Assembly (NCBI GenBank): GCA_023443145.1
Contig: JAEZVS010000155.1
Location: forward strand, 1 to 6,760
From: Bacillota bacterium
GTDB taxonomy: Bacteria > Bacillota > Peptococcia > Peptococcales > Peptococcaceae
Length of the DNA: 6,760 nucleotides
Reading direction: 5' to 3'
Below the pieces are notes generated by a model, which did no database searches, was not told where the DNA came from, and saw only the letters and a list, made by a program, of their open reading frames with translations. A program made the translations under genes and the position numbers. Shown one piece after another: positions 1 through 6,680 of the stretch. Each line of letters starts with the position of its first letter. Position 1 is the stretch's first letter.

Positions 1-1701
1 GACCGGCATAGTGTCGATGAGACACCGCGTGTCAAAGCAGAAGCCGGAAGCACTAAGAAAAGTACTGGCACAAAAAAGAATATTTCTGTCAATGCTGAAG
101 AAACGATGTTTATTGAAAATCTGAAAGAGTTCCACGAAAAGCTGGTTGAAGAAGAAAAACAACAAAAAGTACGCGCTTATGTAGAAGGCGGTTTTGCTGA
201 TGCAGCAGCCAGTATGGTGACTTCTCCGGATAAAATTTATCATTTTCCAAGTCTGGATTTATTAGAAAATATTTCGTCTAAAGGGTTAAAGCTAGACCAA
301 GAAGAAATTGATAACAATGCGCAAATTATAGAACAAACCTTACAGGATTTCGGCGTCAAAGGGCGCATTAGTGAAGTGAGTGTAGGGCCAACCATAACAG
401 AATACGAATTTCAACCTGCGCCGGGGATAAAAGTGAGTAAAATACTCAATCTCGCAGATGATTTGGCACTTAGTTTGGCCACTTCAGGTATCCGTATTCA
501 GGCCCCTATTCCCGGTAAACCGGCTGTTGGAATTGAGGTACCCAATAAAAAGGCGCGAGTGGTTCGGATCAAGGAAATCATTGCAAGTAATATTTTTGCT
601 GAAGCTGACAGCAAATTAACAGTGGCCCTCGGTAAAGACATTAGTGGCAAAGCCATGATCACCGACTTGGCAAAAATGCCGCACTTGCTGATTGCCGGTT
701 CGACCGGTTCCGGTAAAAGTGTGTGTCTGAACGCATTAATTATAAGCATATTATATAAAGCAAAACCTTATGAAGTGAAGTTTTTAATGATTGACCCCAA
801 AATGGTGGAATTGGGCAACTACAACGGCATTCCTCACTTGATTGCACCTGTGGTGACAGACAGCAAAAAAGCTGCAGCAAGTCTTCGTTGGGCGGTCAAA
901 GAAATGGAGCGTCGCTACGAACGCTTTGCTGAAGTAGGCGCTAAGGATATGAAGCGCTATAATGAAAAATGCCTAGAAAAACAAGCGTTGGGTGATTTTT
1001 CAACCGATACAGAGCTTATGCCACAAATTGTTGTCATTATTGACGAATTGGCTGATTTGATGATGGTGGCGCCTGCGGACGTTGAAGATGCCATTTGTCG
1101 ACTGGCGCAGATGGCTCGTGCGGCAGGGATTCATTTGGTTATCGCTACACAACGTCCGTCGGTCGATGTAATTACAGGGATCATCAAAGCGAATATTCCT
1201 TCTCGCGTGGCGTTTGCAGTTTCTTCCCAAATCGATTCTCGAACCATCTTGGATATGGGCGGCGCAGAAAAATTATTGGGTCGAGGAGACATGCTCTTTT
1301 ATCCCACGGGAATTGCCAAGCCCAAACGCATTCAGGGCGTCTATGTTACCGACGATGAAATCGATGCAGTTGTTGCAGATATTAAAAAGCAAGGTAAGCC
1401 GGTCTTTGATGAAGATGTCACCAATTGTGAGATAAATGAAGGCCCGAAGAGTGATATTGAACCGGAAGAAAAACAAGACGAGCTGCTGGGAGATGCATGT
1501 CGGCTTTTTATCGAAAATGGACAAGCCAGCATATCTATGTTGCAACGGCATTTTAAAGTTGGATATACGAGAGCTGCAAGAATCATCGATGAACTTGAAC
1601 GCATGGGATATGTGGGTCCATATGAAGGCAGCAAACCTCGTCAAATACGCATTTCTTTAGAAGAACATGAACGGGTATTTGGAAAACAGGAGCAACCATA
1701 A
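1..1701 (+). CDS. ftsK: DNA translocase FtsK/SpoIIIE, 5'-truncated by window edge
   Basis: This is a hexameric ATP-driven DNA pump that clears and segregates chromosome termini at the division septum. The frame is open from base 1, so the gene starts upstream; the ATG at 106 is internal and 566 residues are visible. Residues 1 to about 80 are a charged, low-complexity linker. The alpha domain begins near the YHFPSLDLL stretch. The RecA-like beta domain carries Walker A GSTGSGKS at residues 233-240 (bases 697-720) and Walker B VVIIDELAD with Asp348 and Glu349. The family motifs ATQRPSVDVITG and LGRGDML follow. The C-terminal gamma winged helix (about 493-566, with GYTRAARIIDELERMGYVGP and EGSKPRQI) is the part that reads polar chromosomal motifs in this family. 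The four-helix membrane anchor expected at the N-terminus lies outside the window. rimO follows after 23 nt. The FtsK versus SpoIIIE naming is conventional and cannot be settled from the motor alone. Confidence 0.97.
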   Translation, partial: DRHSVDETPRVKAEAGSTKKSTGTKKNISVNAEETMFIENLKEFHEKLVEEEKQQKVRAYVEGGFADAAASMVTSPDKIYHFPSLDLLENISSKGLKLDQEEIDNNAQIIEQTLQDFGVKGRISEVSVGPTITEYEFQPAPGIKVSKILNLADDLALSLATSGIRIQAPIPGKPAVGIEVPNKKARVVRIKEIIASNIFAEADSKLTVALGKDISGKAMITDLAKMPHLLIAGSTGSGKSVCLNALIISILYKAKPYEVKFLMIDPKMVELGNYNGIPHLIAPVVTDSKKAAASLRWAVKEMERRYERFAEVGAKDMKRYNEKCLEKQALGDFSTDTELMPQIVVIIDELADLMMVAPADVEDAICRLAQMARAAGIHLVIATQRPSVDVITGIIKANIPSRVAFAVSSQIDSRTILDMGGAEKLLGRGDMLFYPTGIAKPKRIQGVYVTDDEIDAVVADIKKQGKPVFDEDVTNCEINEGPKSDIEPEEKQDELLGDACRLFIENGQASISMLQRHFKVGYTRAARIIDELERMGYVGPYEGSKPRQIRISLEEHERVFGKQEQP

Positions 1702-1708
1702 ATTATTT

Positions 1709-1713
1709 GGAGG
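1709..1713 (+). promoter_or_regulatory. Ribosome binding site GGAGG that sets the rimO start
   Basis: GGAGG lies 11 nt before TTG 1725. The longer in-frame TTG at 1707 overlaps this Shine-Dalgarno sequence and has no such site of its own upstream. The site therefore favours TTG 1725 as the start, although the spacing is slightly long. Confidence 0.65.
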
Positions 1714-1724
1714 AAGAAAAGCCA

Positions 1725-3074
1725 TTGATCAATGTATATATCGAAACCCTAGGGTGCGCAAAAAACACTGTATACAGTGAATATATTGCGGGGTTGCTGG
1801 CTAGAAATGAAGCCTATAAGTTGACTGAAGATCCGAGCAATGCCCATATTATCATTGTGAATACTTGCGGTTTTATTACGGCTGCTAAAGAAGAATCTAT
1901 TCATGCACTTTTAGAAATGGCAAGCTATAAAGACAATGGCATCTGTAAAAAGGTTATTGCCTTAGGCTGCATGGTCCAAAAATATGCCCGTGAATTAAAA
2001 GAAGCCATGCCTGAAATTGATTGTTTTATCGGTACAACTTCCTATGATGAGTTGGATGAACTCATTTCAGATGTTCAGACACCTGTTAAAGACAATATTC
2101 ATGTTAATTTAAATTGGCGTTTGCCGGCTCCGGTCGGTTATCATAACCGCCAAATTTCTACTCCCAAGCAGTATGCTTATCTATCTATTGCTGAAGGATG
2201 CAACAACCGTTGCACCTATTGTGCCATTCCGGATATGCAAGGGCCTTATCGAAGTCGGGCAATAGAAGAGGTGGTCACGGAAGCAAAAAATCTTGTTGCA
2301 AGTGGCTATAAAGAGCTGATTATCATTGCTCAAGATACCACTTACTATGGTTTGGATCTTTATCAGAAGCCTTCGCTTGCCAGGCTTTTAAAAACCTTAT
2401 GCACCATTGAAGATTTACATTGGATTCGCATTTTGTATGCCTATCCGGATCATTTCACAGACGAGCTAATCTATACCATGGCAAACGAAGAAAAAATTTG
2501 TCACTATGTTGACATTCCCTTTCAGCATGCCGATAATGACATATTAAAAGCCATGAATCGCCATATGACACAAGAAGAAATGATTGATTTGGTGACAAAA
2601 CTTCGACGCGCCATACCCGACATTATGATTCGCTCAACGTTTATCACCGGATTTCCAGGTGAAACGGAAGAGCAGTTTGCAAATCTCTTGGACTTTCTAA
2701 AACAAATGAGATTGGAACGTGTTGGCGTATTTCCGTATTCGCAAGAAGATCACACCCCTGCCGGCATCCGTAAAGACCAAATACCGGAAGAAATACGTGA
2801 AAAACGTGCCGCAGAATTGATGGATGTCCAGTATCAAATTATGTATAATTGCCATTTGTCACGAATCAACAGTGTTTGTGAAGTCGTTGTAGAAGAAATA
2901 AGTAAAGATATTGATGGTTTGTTGCTTTGCCGCTCTCAAGGCGAGGCTCCGGACATTGATCCTTTTGTTTTGGTATATGATGCACCTTATGTGCCCGGTG
3001 ATCATTTATTTGTGAGAATAAGTGGTGTGGATGAATACGATCTGATTGGAGAGGTGGTCCATGAATCTGCCTAA
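1725..3074 (+). CDS. rimO: Ribosomal protein S12 methylthiotransferase RimO
   Basis: This radical-SAM enzyme adds a methylthio group to the conserved aspartate of ribosomal protein S12 in the cytosol. From TTG 1725 it is 449 aa, normal for the family. The N-terminal UPF0004 domain supplies cluster cysteines Cys11 (LGCAKN), Cys48 (NTCGF) and Cys82 (LGCMVQ). The radical-SAM domain has the CX3CX2C motif CNNRCTYC at Cys159, Cys163 and Cys166, preceded by KQYAYLSIAEG. Later come QDTTYYG, DIPFQHA and RSTFITGFPGETEEQF. A C-terminal TRAM domain contains GEAPDIDPFVLV and ends EYDLIGEVV. The AEGCNN context and the APDID TRAM signature separate RimO from the tRNA enzymes MiaB and MtaB. One oddity is that the usual NxVDSE motif reads NTVYSE, with Tyr17 in place of Asp. 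The start is chosen from the GGAGG at 1709-1713; TTG 1707 would add six residues. The 3' end overlaps pgsA by 14 nt. Confidence 0.93.
   Translation: MINVYIETLGCAKNTVYSEYIAGLLARNEAYKLTEDPSNAHIIIVNTCGFITAAKEESIHALLEMASYKDNGICKKVIALGCMVQKYARELKEAMPEIDCFIGTTSYDELDELISDVQTPVKDNIHVNLNWRLPAPVGYHNRQISTPKQYAYLSIAEGCNNRCTYCAIPDMQGPYRSRAIEEVVTEAKNLVASGYKELIIIAQDTTYYGLDLYQKPSLARLLKTLCTIEDLHWIRILYAYPDHFTDELIYTMANEEKICHYVDIPFQHADNDILKAMNRHMTQEEMIDLVTKLRRAIPDIMIRSTFITGFPGETEEQFANLLDFLKQMRLERVGVFPYSQEDHTPAGIRKDQIPEEIREKRAAELMDVQYQIMYNCHLSRINSVCEVVVEEISKDIDGLLLCRSQGEAPDIDPFVLVYDAPYVPGDHLFVRISGVDEYDLIGEVVHESA
3048..3057 (+). promoter_or_regulatory. Ribosome binding site for pgsA inside the rimO 3' end
   Basis: The purine-rich GGAGAGGTGG sits just before ATG 3061. 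It supports this ATG over the in-frame TTG at 3046, which overlaps the same ribosome binding site and would add five residues before the MNLPNLLTLFR start typical of PgsA. Because the site lies inside rimO, ribosomes finishing rimO could help pgsA initiate. Confidence 0.7.
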
Positions 3075-3576
3075 TTTGCTGACGTTGTTTCGCATTTTAT
3101 TAGTACCGGTGCTTCTATTAGTCTACTTCAGTGAATTTTCATATGCAGATCAAGTGACCTGCATTATTTTTATTATTGCTTCGGTGACAGATGCTCTAGA
3201 TGGATATGTGGCCCGAAAATATCATTTGGTGACGAATTTCGGTAAAATATGCGATCCTTTGGCCGACAAACTTCTGGTATTATCGCTTTTGATTGCCTTG
3301 ACCGTAAAAAATGTCCTTCCTCTCTGGATTGTAATCGTTATTTTAGCACGGGAGCTAACCATTACCAGCTTACGTGCAGTGGCTGCAGGAGAAGGCATTA
3401 TTGTCGCAGCCAGCTCACTGGGCAAAATAAAAACAATATTTCAGATGCTGGGGATTATAATGTTGTTGTTTCACGTACCTTTGGCCATGGTGTTTATTTA
3501 TACAGCTGTCGTGTTGACAATTGTATCTGCTATTGAATATATCCTGCATTTGAATAAAGATATTTCTTGGATGTAA
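3061..3576 (+). CDS. pgsA: CDP-diacylglycerol-glycerol-3-phosphate 3-phosphatidyltransferase
   Basis: This membrane enzyme transfers a phosphatidyl group from CDP-diacylglycerol to glycerol-3-phosphate, giving phosphatidylglycerophosphate, the precursor of phosphatidylglycerol and cardiolipin. From ATG 3061 it is 171 aa, slightly short for the family but complete. The start MNLPNLLTLFRI is typical of PgsA. The CDP-alcohol phosphatidyltransferase signature DxxDGxxARx8GxxxDxxxD is intact, with Asp44, Asp47, Gly48, Ala51, Arg52, Gly61, Asp65 and Asp69; its aspartates bind the metal ions. Further on are ARELTITSLRAVAA and SSLGKIKTIFQM, characteristic of PgsA rather than of phosphatidylserine or cardiolipin synthases of this fold. 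Hydrophobic segments near 7-23, 31-43, 71-97 and 123-160 fit a multi-pass membrane protein. It overlaps rimO by 14 nt and precedes mltG by 30 nt, with no promoter evident between. Confidence 0.93.
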   Translation: MNLPNLLTLFRILLVPVLLLVYFSEFSYADQVTCIIFIIASVTDALDGYVARKYHLVTNFGKICDPLADKLLVLSLLIALTVKNVLPLWIVIVILARELTITSLRAVAAGEGIIVAASSLGKIKTIFQMLGIIMLLFHVPLAMVFIYTAVVLTIVSAIEYILHLNKDISWM

Positions 3577-3593
3577 TCTTAAGTTATACATGG

Positions 3594-3598
3594 AAGGA
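3594..3598 (+). promoter_or_regulatory. Ribosome binding site for mltG
   Basis: AAGGA within the run GGAAGGAAA (3592-3600) lies 8 nt before ATG 3607. This is ordinary spacing and supports that ATG. The rest of the 30-nt gap (3577-3606) shows no hairpin or promoter-like boxes. Confidence 0.65.
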
Positions 3599-3606
3599 AA
3601 CGACAC

Positions 3607-4704
3607 ATGAAAAAAAACGACCAATTTACGGATAAAAGTATTTTTCATGGAGTGAATAAATTGCTTAAAAGCAATATGTATCACTCTGTTCGTTTTGCTG
3701 TTTTTATTTTTATTATTTCCATGGCCATCGTTGCCTGTTTGGGCATATTGGTGCGTGAAAGTACATTTTCCAGTGGAAATACGGTGTATCGTCCGCAAGA
3801 TAATTTCAGTCAAACCTTCACCATCAATGAAGGGGATCATTTGGATATCATTGCCGAACGCTTGGAAAAAGAAGGGTTTATCGAAAATGAACGTGATTTT
3901 CGAGCGTATATAAAAAATAAAGCAGATCATAAGACCTTTCGTCCAGGACAATATCGTTTAAGCCCTGCGATGCCGTTAAAAAAAATTGCGATCATTCTTA
4001 CACGTCCTGACGGAGCCGAGCGACGCATCAACATCCAAAAAGGCTCAACGATTTATGATATACAAAAACTTTTCAAAAAACACGAGATTTGCAATGAAGA
4101 TGAATTTTGGCGTGTCGTAGAGGAAGGAAAGTTTGAAGGATTTAATTTTTTACCGAAGATAAAAGGAAAATCAAGACTTGAAGGATATTTATTTCCGGAT
4201 GCCTATACTTATCAAGACAATATGGATGCTGAATTTGTACTATCCCTCATGTTGGAAAATTACGCGAAACACATTAAAGAAATACCAAAACGAACCAATG
4301 GATTAAGCGACAACGATACGGTGATTTTGGCTTCTATGCTCGAGAAAGAAGCACGAAGCGACGGTGAAAAACCTTTGATTGCCTCTGTCTATATGAATAG
4401 GTTGCACAAAGACATGCCTCTTCAGTGTGATGCAACCATTTTATACGATAAACCTGGACACCAGGGAGCGTTAACCTTTGCCGACTATGAATATAAGACG
4501 CCTTACAATACTTATCTTCACAAAGGATTTCCACCTACGCCTATTTGTAATCCCTCGATGACATCACTAATAGCCGCCTCAAATCCCGCTAAGAGCGATT
4601 ATTATTTTTATCTTTACAACACCCAATCTAAAAATGCACACGTATTTGCTAAAACGTACGAAGAACACAAAAAAAATCGGGAGATTTACGGCTATGATAA
4701 CTGA
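3607..4704 (+). CDS. mltG: Endolytic murein transglycosylase MltG (YceG-like)
   Basis: This membrane-anchored lytic transglycosylase cleaves within nascent peptidoglycan glycan strands and is thought to terminate their elongation. It has 365 aa. A cytoplasmic N-terminus of about 27 residues precedes one transmembrane segment at about 28-49; there is no cleavable signal, so the rest should lie outside the membrane. A LysM-like subdomain follows (about 70-140, with FTINEGDHLDIIAERL and RPGQYRL). The YceG catalytic domain contains GYLFPDAYTY starting at Gly193. Its ASMLEKEA motif holds Glu246, which I align with the catalytic Glu218 of E. coli MltG. Next come LQCDATILYD, TPYNTYLHKGFPPTPICNPS and the closing NPAKSDYYFYLYN. 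All are family hallmarks and nothing looks broken. It sits between the lipid gene pgsA and the tRNA-modification pair, and its last 11 nt overlap the next gene. In Bacillus subtilis the homologue yrrL also precedes yrrM (trmR), which supports both calls. Confidence 0.94.
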   Translation: MKKNDQFTDKSIFHGVNKLLKSNMYHSVRFAVFIFIISMAIVACLGILVRESTFSSGNTVYRPQDNFSQTFTINEGDHLDIIAERLEKEGFIENERDFRAYIKNKADHKTFRPGQYRLSPAMPLKKIAIILTRPDGAERRINIQKGSTIYDIQKLFKKHEICNEDEFWRVVEEGKFEGFNFLPKIKGKSRLEGYLFPDAYTYQDNMDAEFVLSLMLENYAKHIKEIPKRTNGLSDNDTVILASMLEKEARSDGEKPLIASVYMNRLHKDMPLQCDATILYDKPGHQGALTFADYEYKTPYNTYLHKGFPPTPICNPSMTSLIAASNPAKSDYYFYLYNTQSKNAHVFAKTYEEHKKNREIYGYDN

Positions 4705-5380
4705 CCCCTTTATGCCATTTGAAAATCTTGACGAATTTTTGCTAGATCTTATGCCTGAGCCATTTCTTGTAGAAAATATTCGTAAGGAAGCCCGTGATAA
4801 ACACGTGCCCGCTGCACCGCCTTCGGTGAGCGGGCTTCTTAGTATGCTTATGGATATGCATGAGATTAAAAATGTACTGGAGTTGGGTACAGGAAGCGGC
4901 GTTGCAGCTTTAACGATGGTTCGGCGCGTAGCTGAACGCGGTGGTCACATACATACGATTGAAATAAATGAGGATCGTTATCTGCGGGCACAGAAATATT
5001 TCAATGAAAGCCCTTGGCGAGAATCCATTCATTTGTCTTGGGGTGACTTTCGTGAGCCGGATTTTATACAAAGGTTGGAAAATCTAAACATTCTATTTGA
5101 CTTAATTTTTATAGATGCTGCAAAAGGTCAATACGCTTCTTTGCAAAAGGCCCTTCATCCACATCTGAAGGTAGGCGGTTTGATGGTCTTTGATGATATA
5201 TTCTTGCACGGGTGGGTCATTCACATGAACTATCCCAATCATCGACAAAAAACCGCTGTGATCAATATGCGTAAATTTCTTTATGATATGCGTCAATCTT
5301 GCACCTATCGTATGTATCCCCTAGGAGTTGATGACGGTGTATTGGTTTTGCAAAAGCTAAAGGAGGAAGAAGACGATTGA
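4694..5380 (+). CDS. trmR: SAM-dependent O-methyltransferase, probable tRNA 5-hydroxyuridine methyltransferase TrmR
   Basis: This is a class I SAM methyltransferase of the Methyltransf_3 (COMT-like, COG4122) family, 228 aa. Motif I VLELGTGSG spans residues 61-69. The acidic residue that binds the SAM ribose is in HTIEINEDRYLRAQKYF. Asp141 in FIDAAKGQY and Asp167 in VFDDIFLHG are candidate metal ligands. The family also includes small-molecule O-methyltransferases. The specific TrmR role, methylating 5-hydroxyuridine-34 of tRNA to 5-methoxyuridine, is inferred from its place between mltG and a U32 protein, as in the B. subtilis yrrL-yrrM-yrrN-yrrO cluster. ATG 4694 is chosen because GGGAG (4679-4683) precedes it by 10 nt; the in-frame ATG at 4634 would place 20 non-family residues inside mltG. 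ATG 4712 is a less likely alternative. The metal motif reads DD where DN is common in relatives. A GC-rich hairpin lies at 4807-4835. Confidence 0.85.
   Translation: MITDPFMPFENLDEFLLDLMPEPFLVENIRKEARDKHVPAAPPSVSGLLSMLMDMHEIKNVLELGTGSGVAALTMVRRVAERGGHIHTIEINEDRYLRAQKYFNESPWRESIHLSWGDFREPDFIQRLENLNILFDLIFIDAAKGQYASLQKALHPHLKVGGLMVFDDIFLHGWVIHMNYPNHRQKTAVINMRKFLYDMRQSCTYRMYPLGVDDGVLVLQKLKEEEDD
4807..4835 (+). other. GC-rich intragenic hairpin in trmR
   Basis: GCCCGCT (4807-4813) pairs with AGCGGGC (4829-4835). After one bulged G (4814), CACCG (4815-4819) pairs with CGGTG (4824-4828) around a CCTT loop. This gives 12 base pairs, mostly G-C, in otherwise AT-rich DNA, followed by TTCTT. It lies about 110 nt into the gene, at codons 38-48, where the protein must also encode a proline-rich stretch. 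The structure is read directly; any function is unknown. Confidence 0.6.
5359..5366 (+). promoter_or_regulatory. Strong ribosome binding site AAAGGAGG for the TTG start of trhP
   Basis: AAAGGAGG is a near-complete match to the anti-Shine-Dalgarno complement and lies 10 nt before TTG 5377, inside the last codons of trmR. It is the main reason to accept the non-ATG start. Confidence 0.8.
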
Positions 5381-6624
5381 AGTTTTCAGATATAGAGTTG
5401 TTGGCGCCGGCTGGAGATTTTGAGAAACTAAAGTTTGCTATCCATTATGGTGCAGATGCTGTTTATTTGGCGGGGAATCAATTTGGCTTAAGAGCTTTTG
5501 CCGGTAATTTTAGCGACGAAGAACTGGGCAATGCCATTCAATATGCCCATGATCGAAATGTTAAAGCCTATATTACGGTAAACATGTATGCTCATAATAA
5601 AGATTTGGTGGGATTACCGTCTTACGTGCGAAAGCTCAAAGAAATGAATGCCGATGCGTTGATTGTAGCCGATCCCGGAATATATCACTTAATTCGCAAT
5701 GAAAACCTACATATACCCATTCATATCTCTACCCAAGCTACGACGGTAAATTGGTCTAATGTTGCTTTTTGGAGCGAACTGCCCGATGTAGAACGGGTGG
5801 TATTGGCGCGCGAATTAAACCTGGAGGAAATAAAGGAGATTCACAGACAGGTACCATCTATGCAATTAGAGGCATTTATACACGGTGCCATGTGCATTTC
5901 CTATTCCGGTCGATGCTTACTCAGCCATTACATGACAGGACGGGATGCCAATCAAGGTGCGTGCGCTCAACCATGTCGTTGGAAATATGCTTTAGTTGAA
6001 GAAAAGCGGCCAGGGGCATATTATCCCATTGAAGAGGATGAAGCGGGCACATATATATTTAACGCACAAGACTTGTCGCTGATTCAAAATCTGGCACAAT
6101 TAAGAGATGTTGGCATTCACAGTTTTAAAATTGAAGGCCGCATGAAAAGCATATATTATGTTGCATCTATTGTACGAGCCTATCGAAATGTCATGCACAT
6201 CCTCGATAACGAACATTTATCCGTAACAGAAAAGCAAGCGATGATCACAGACTGGCAGCTAGAGTTGGATAAGGTCAGTCATCGCCCTTATACAACCGGA
6301 TTTTATTTCGGTACTCCAGAGACCAACGGTGTTTCAAATTCTGCAGCTGGCTATATCCAGGATTACGATTTTTGCGGCGTGGTGCAATCTTATGATGCGG
6401 ATACGCAGATGGCAATAATTGAAGAACGAAATAAAATTTCTTGTGGAGATACATTGGAGTTTATGGGACGCACATCACGATTTGACGAATGGACCGTTCA
6501 CGAAATGTATGATATGGATGATAAACCCATAAACTCTATATCTGTTGCACAGGCATATTTTAAAATGCGCGTTCCATTTCCGGTGGCACCTTTAGATATC
6601 ATTCGCCGAGCCCGGCTGTCATAA
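5377..6624 (+). CDS. trhP: Peptidase U32 family protein, probable tRNA 5-hydroxyuridine synthesis protein TrhP
   Basis: This protein has 415 aa and is a complete U32-family member. Despite the family name, characterised members are RNA hydroxylation factors. TrhP (E. coli YegQ, B. subtilis YrrN/YrrO) is needed for prephenate-dependent 5-hydroxyuridine at tRNA position 34, and relatives such as RlhA act on 23S rRNA. The N-terminal TIM-barrel-like region opens with ELLAPAGDFEKLKFAIHYGADAVYLAG in pieces typical of the family. The U32 signature is intact: EAFIHGAMCISYSGRCLLS. Four cysteines (173, 180, 196 and 200, the last two in GACAQPCRW) fit the iron-sulphur ligands of the family. SFKIEGRMKS and RPYTTGFYFG follow, then a C-terminal beta-rich domain. 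The TTG start overlaps the trmR TGA stop by 4 nt and has the ribosome binding site at 5359-5366. Lying directly after trmR supports TrhP over RlhA or the UbiU/UbiV branch. Only one copy is present and the terminator follows. Confidence 0.88.
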   Translation: MKFSDIELLAPAGDFEKLKFAIHYGADAVYLAGNQFGLRAFAGNFSDEELGNAIQYAHDRNVKAYITVNMYAHNKDLVGLPSYVRKLKEMNADALIVADPGIYHLIRNENLHIPIHISTQATTVNWSNVAFWSELPDVERVVLARELNLEEIKEIHRQVPSMQLEAFIHGAMCISYSGRCLLSHYMTGRDANQGACAQPCRWKYALVEEKRPGAYYPIEEDEAGTYIFNAQDLSLIQNLAQLRDVGIHSFKIEGRMKSIYYVASIVRAYRNVMHILDNEHLSVTEKQAMITDWQLELDKVSHRPYTTGFYFGTPETNGVSNSAAGYIQDYDFCGVVQSYDADTQMAIIEERNKISCGDTLEFMGRTSRFDEWTVHEMYDMDDKPINSISVAQAYFKMRVPFPVAPLDIIRRARLS

Positions 6625-6636
6625 GAAGAGTAACAT

Positions 6637-6680
6637 AAAAAATTCCGACGACTGAATGTATGAGTCGCCGGAATTTTTTT
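6637..6680. terminator. Intrinsic terminator of the operon, potentially bidirectional
   Basis: It begins 12 nt after the trhP stop. The lower stem pairs AATTCCG (6641-6647) with CGGAATT (6669-6675), extended by A-T pairs from the flanking tracts. After an A/C mismatch (6648/6668) the upper stem pairs CGACT (6649-6653) with AGTCG (6663-6667). The 9-nt loop is GAATGTATG. A run of seven T (6674-6680) follows on the + strand. The A-tract at 6637-6642 gives a matching U-tract on the - strand, so it could stop transcription from either side. Confidence 0.92.

Noticed and set aside
11..25. Small inverted repeat GTGTC / GACAC
   Set aside because: A 5-bp stem with a 5-nt loop inside the ftsK linker coding region is expected by chance.
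106..108. ATG as the start of ftsK
   Set aside because: The same frame is open with lysine- and threonine-rich linker codons back to base 1, and the FtsK membrane domain is missing. The true start is therefore outside the window.
1273..1644. Open frame of 123 codons on the - strand
   Set aside because: It is antisense to the ftsK motor and gamma domain, which are unambiguous. The translation has no domain character.
3249..3536. Open frame of 95 codons on the + strand
   Set aside because: It is a frame-shifted shadow inside pgsA, rich in Cys, Arg and Ser with no motif.
3415..3951. Long open frame of 178 codons on the - strand
   Set aside because: It lies antisense across the end of pgsA and the start of mltG, both with clear family motifs. 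Its translation shows no recognisable domain and it has no convincing ribosome binding site.
4634..4693. N-terminal extension of trmR
   Set aside because: These 20 codons lie inside mltG, do not resemble the methyltransferase family, and the better-supported ATG is at 4694.
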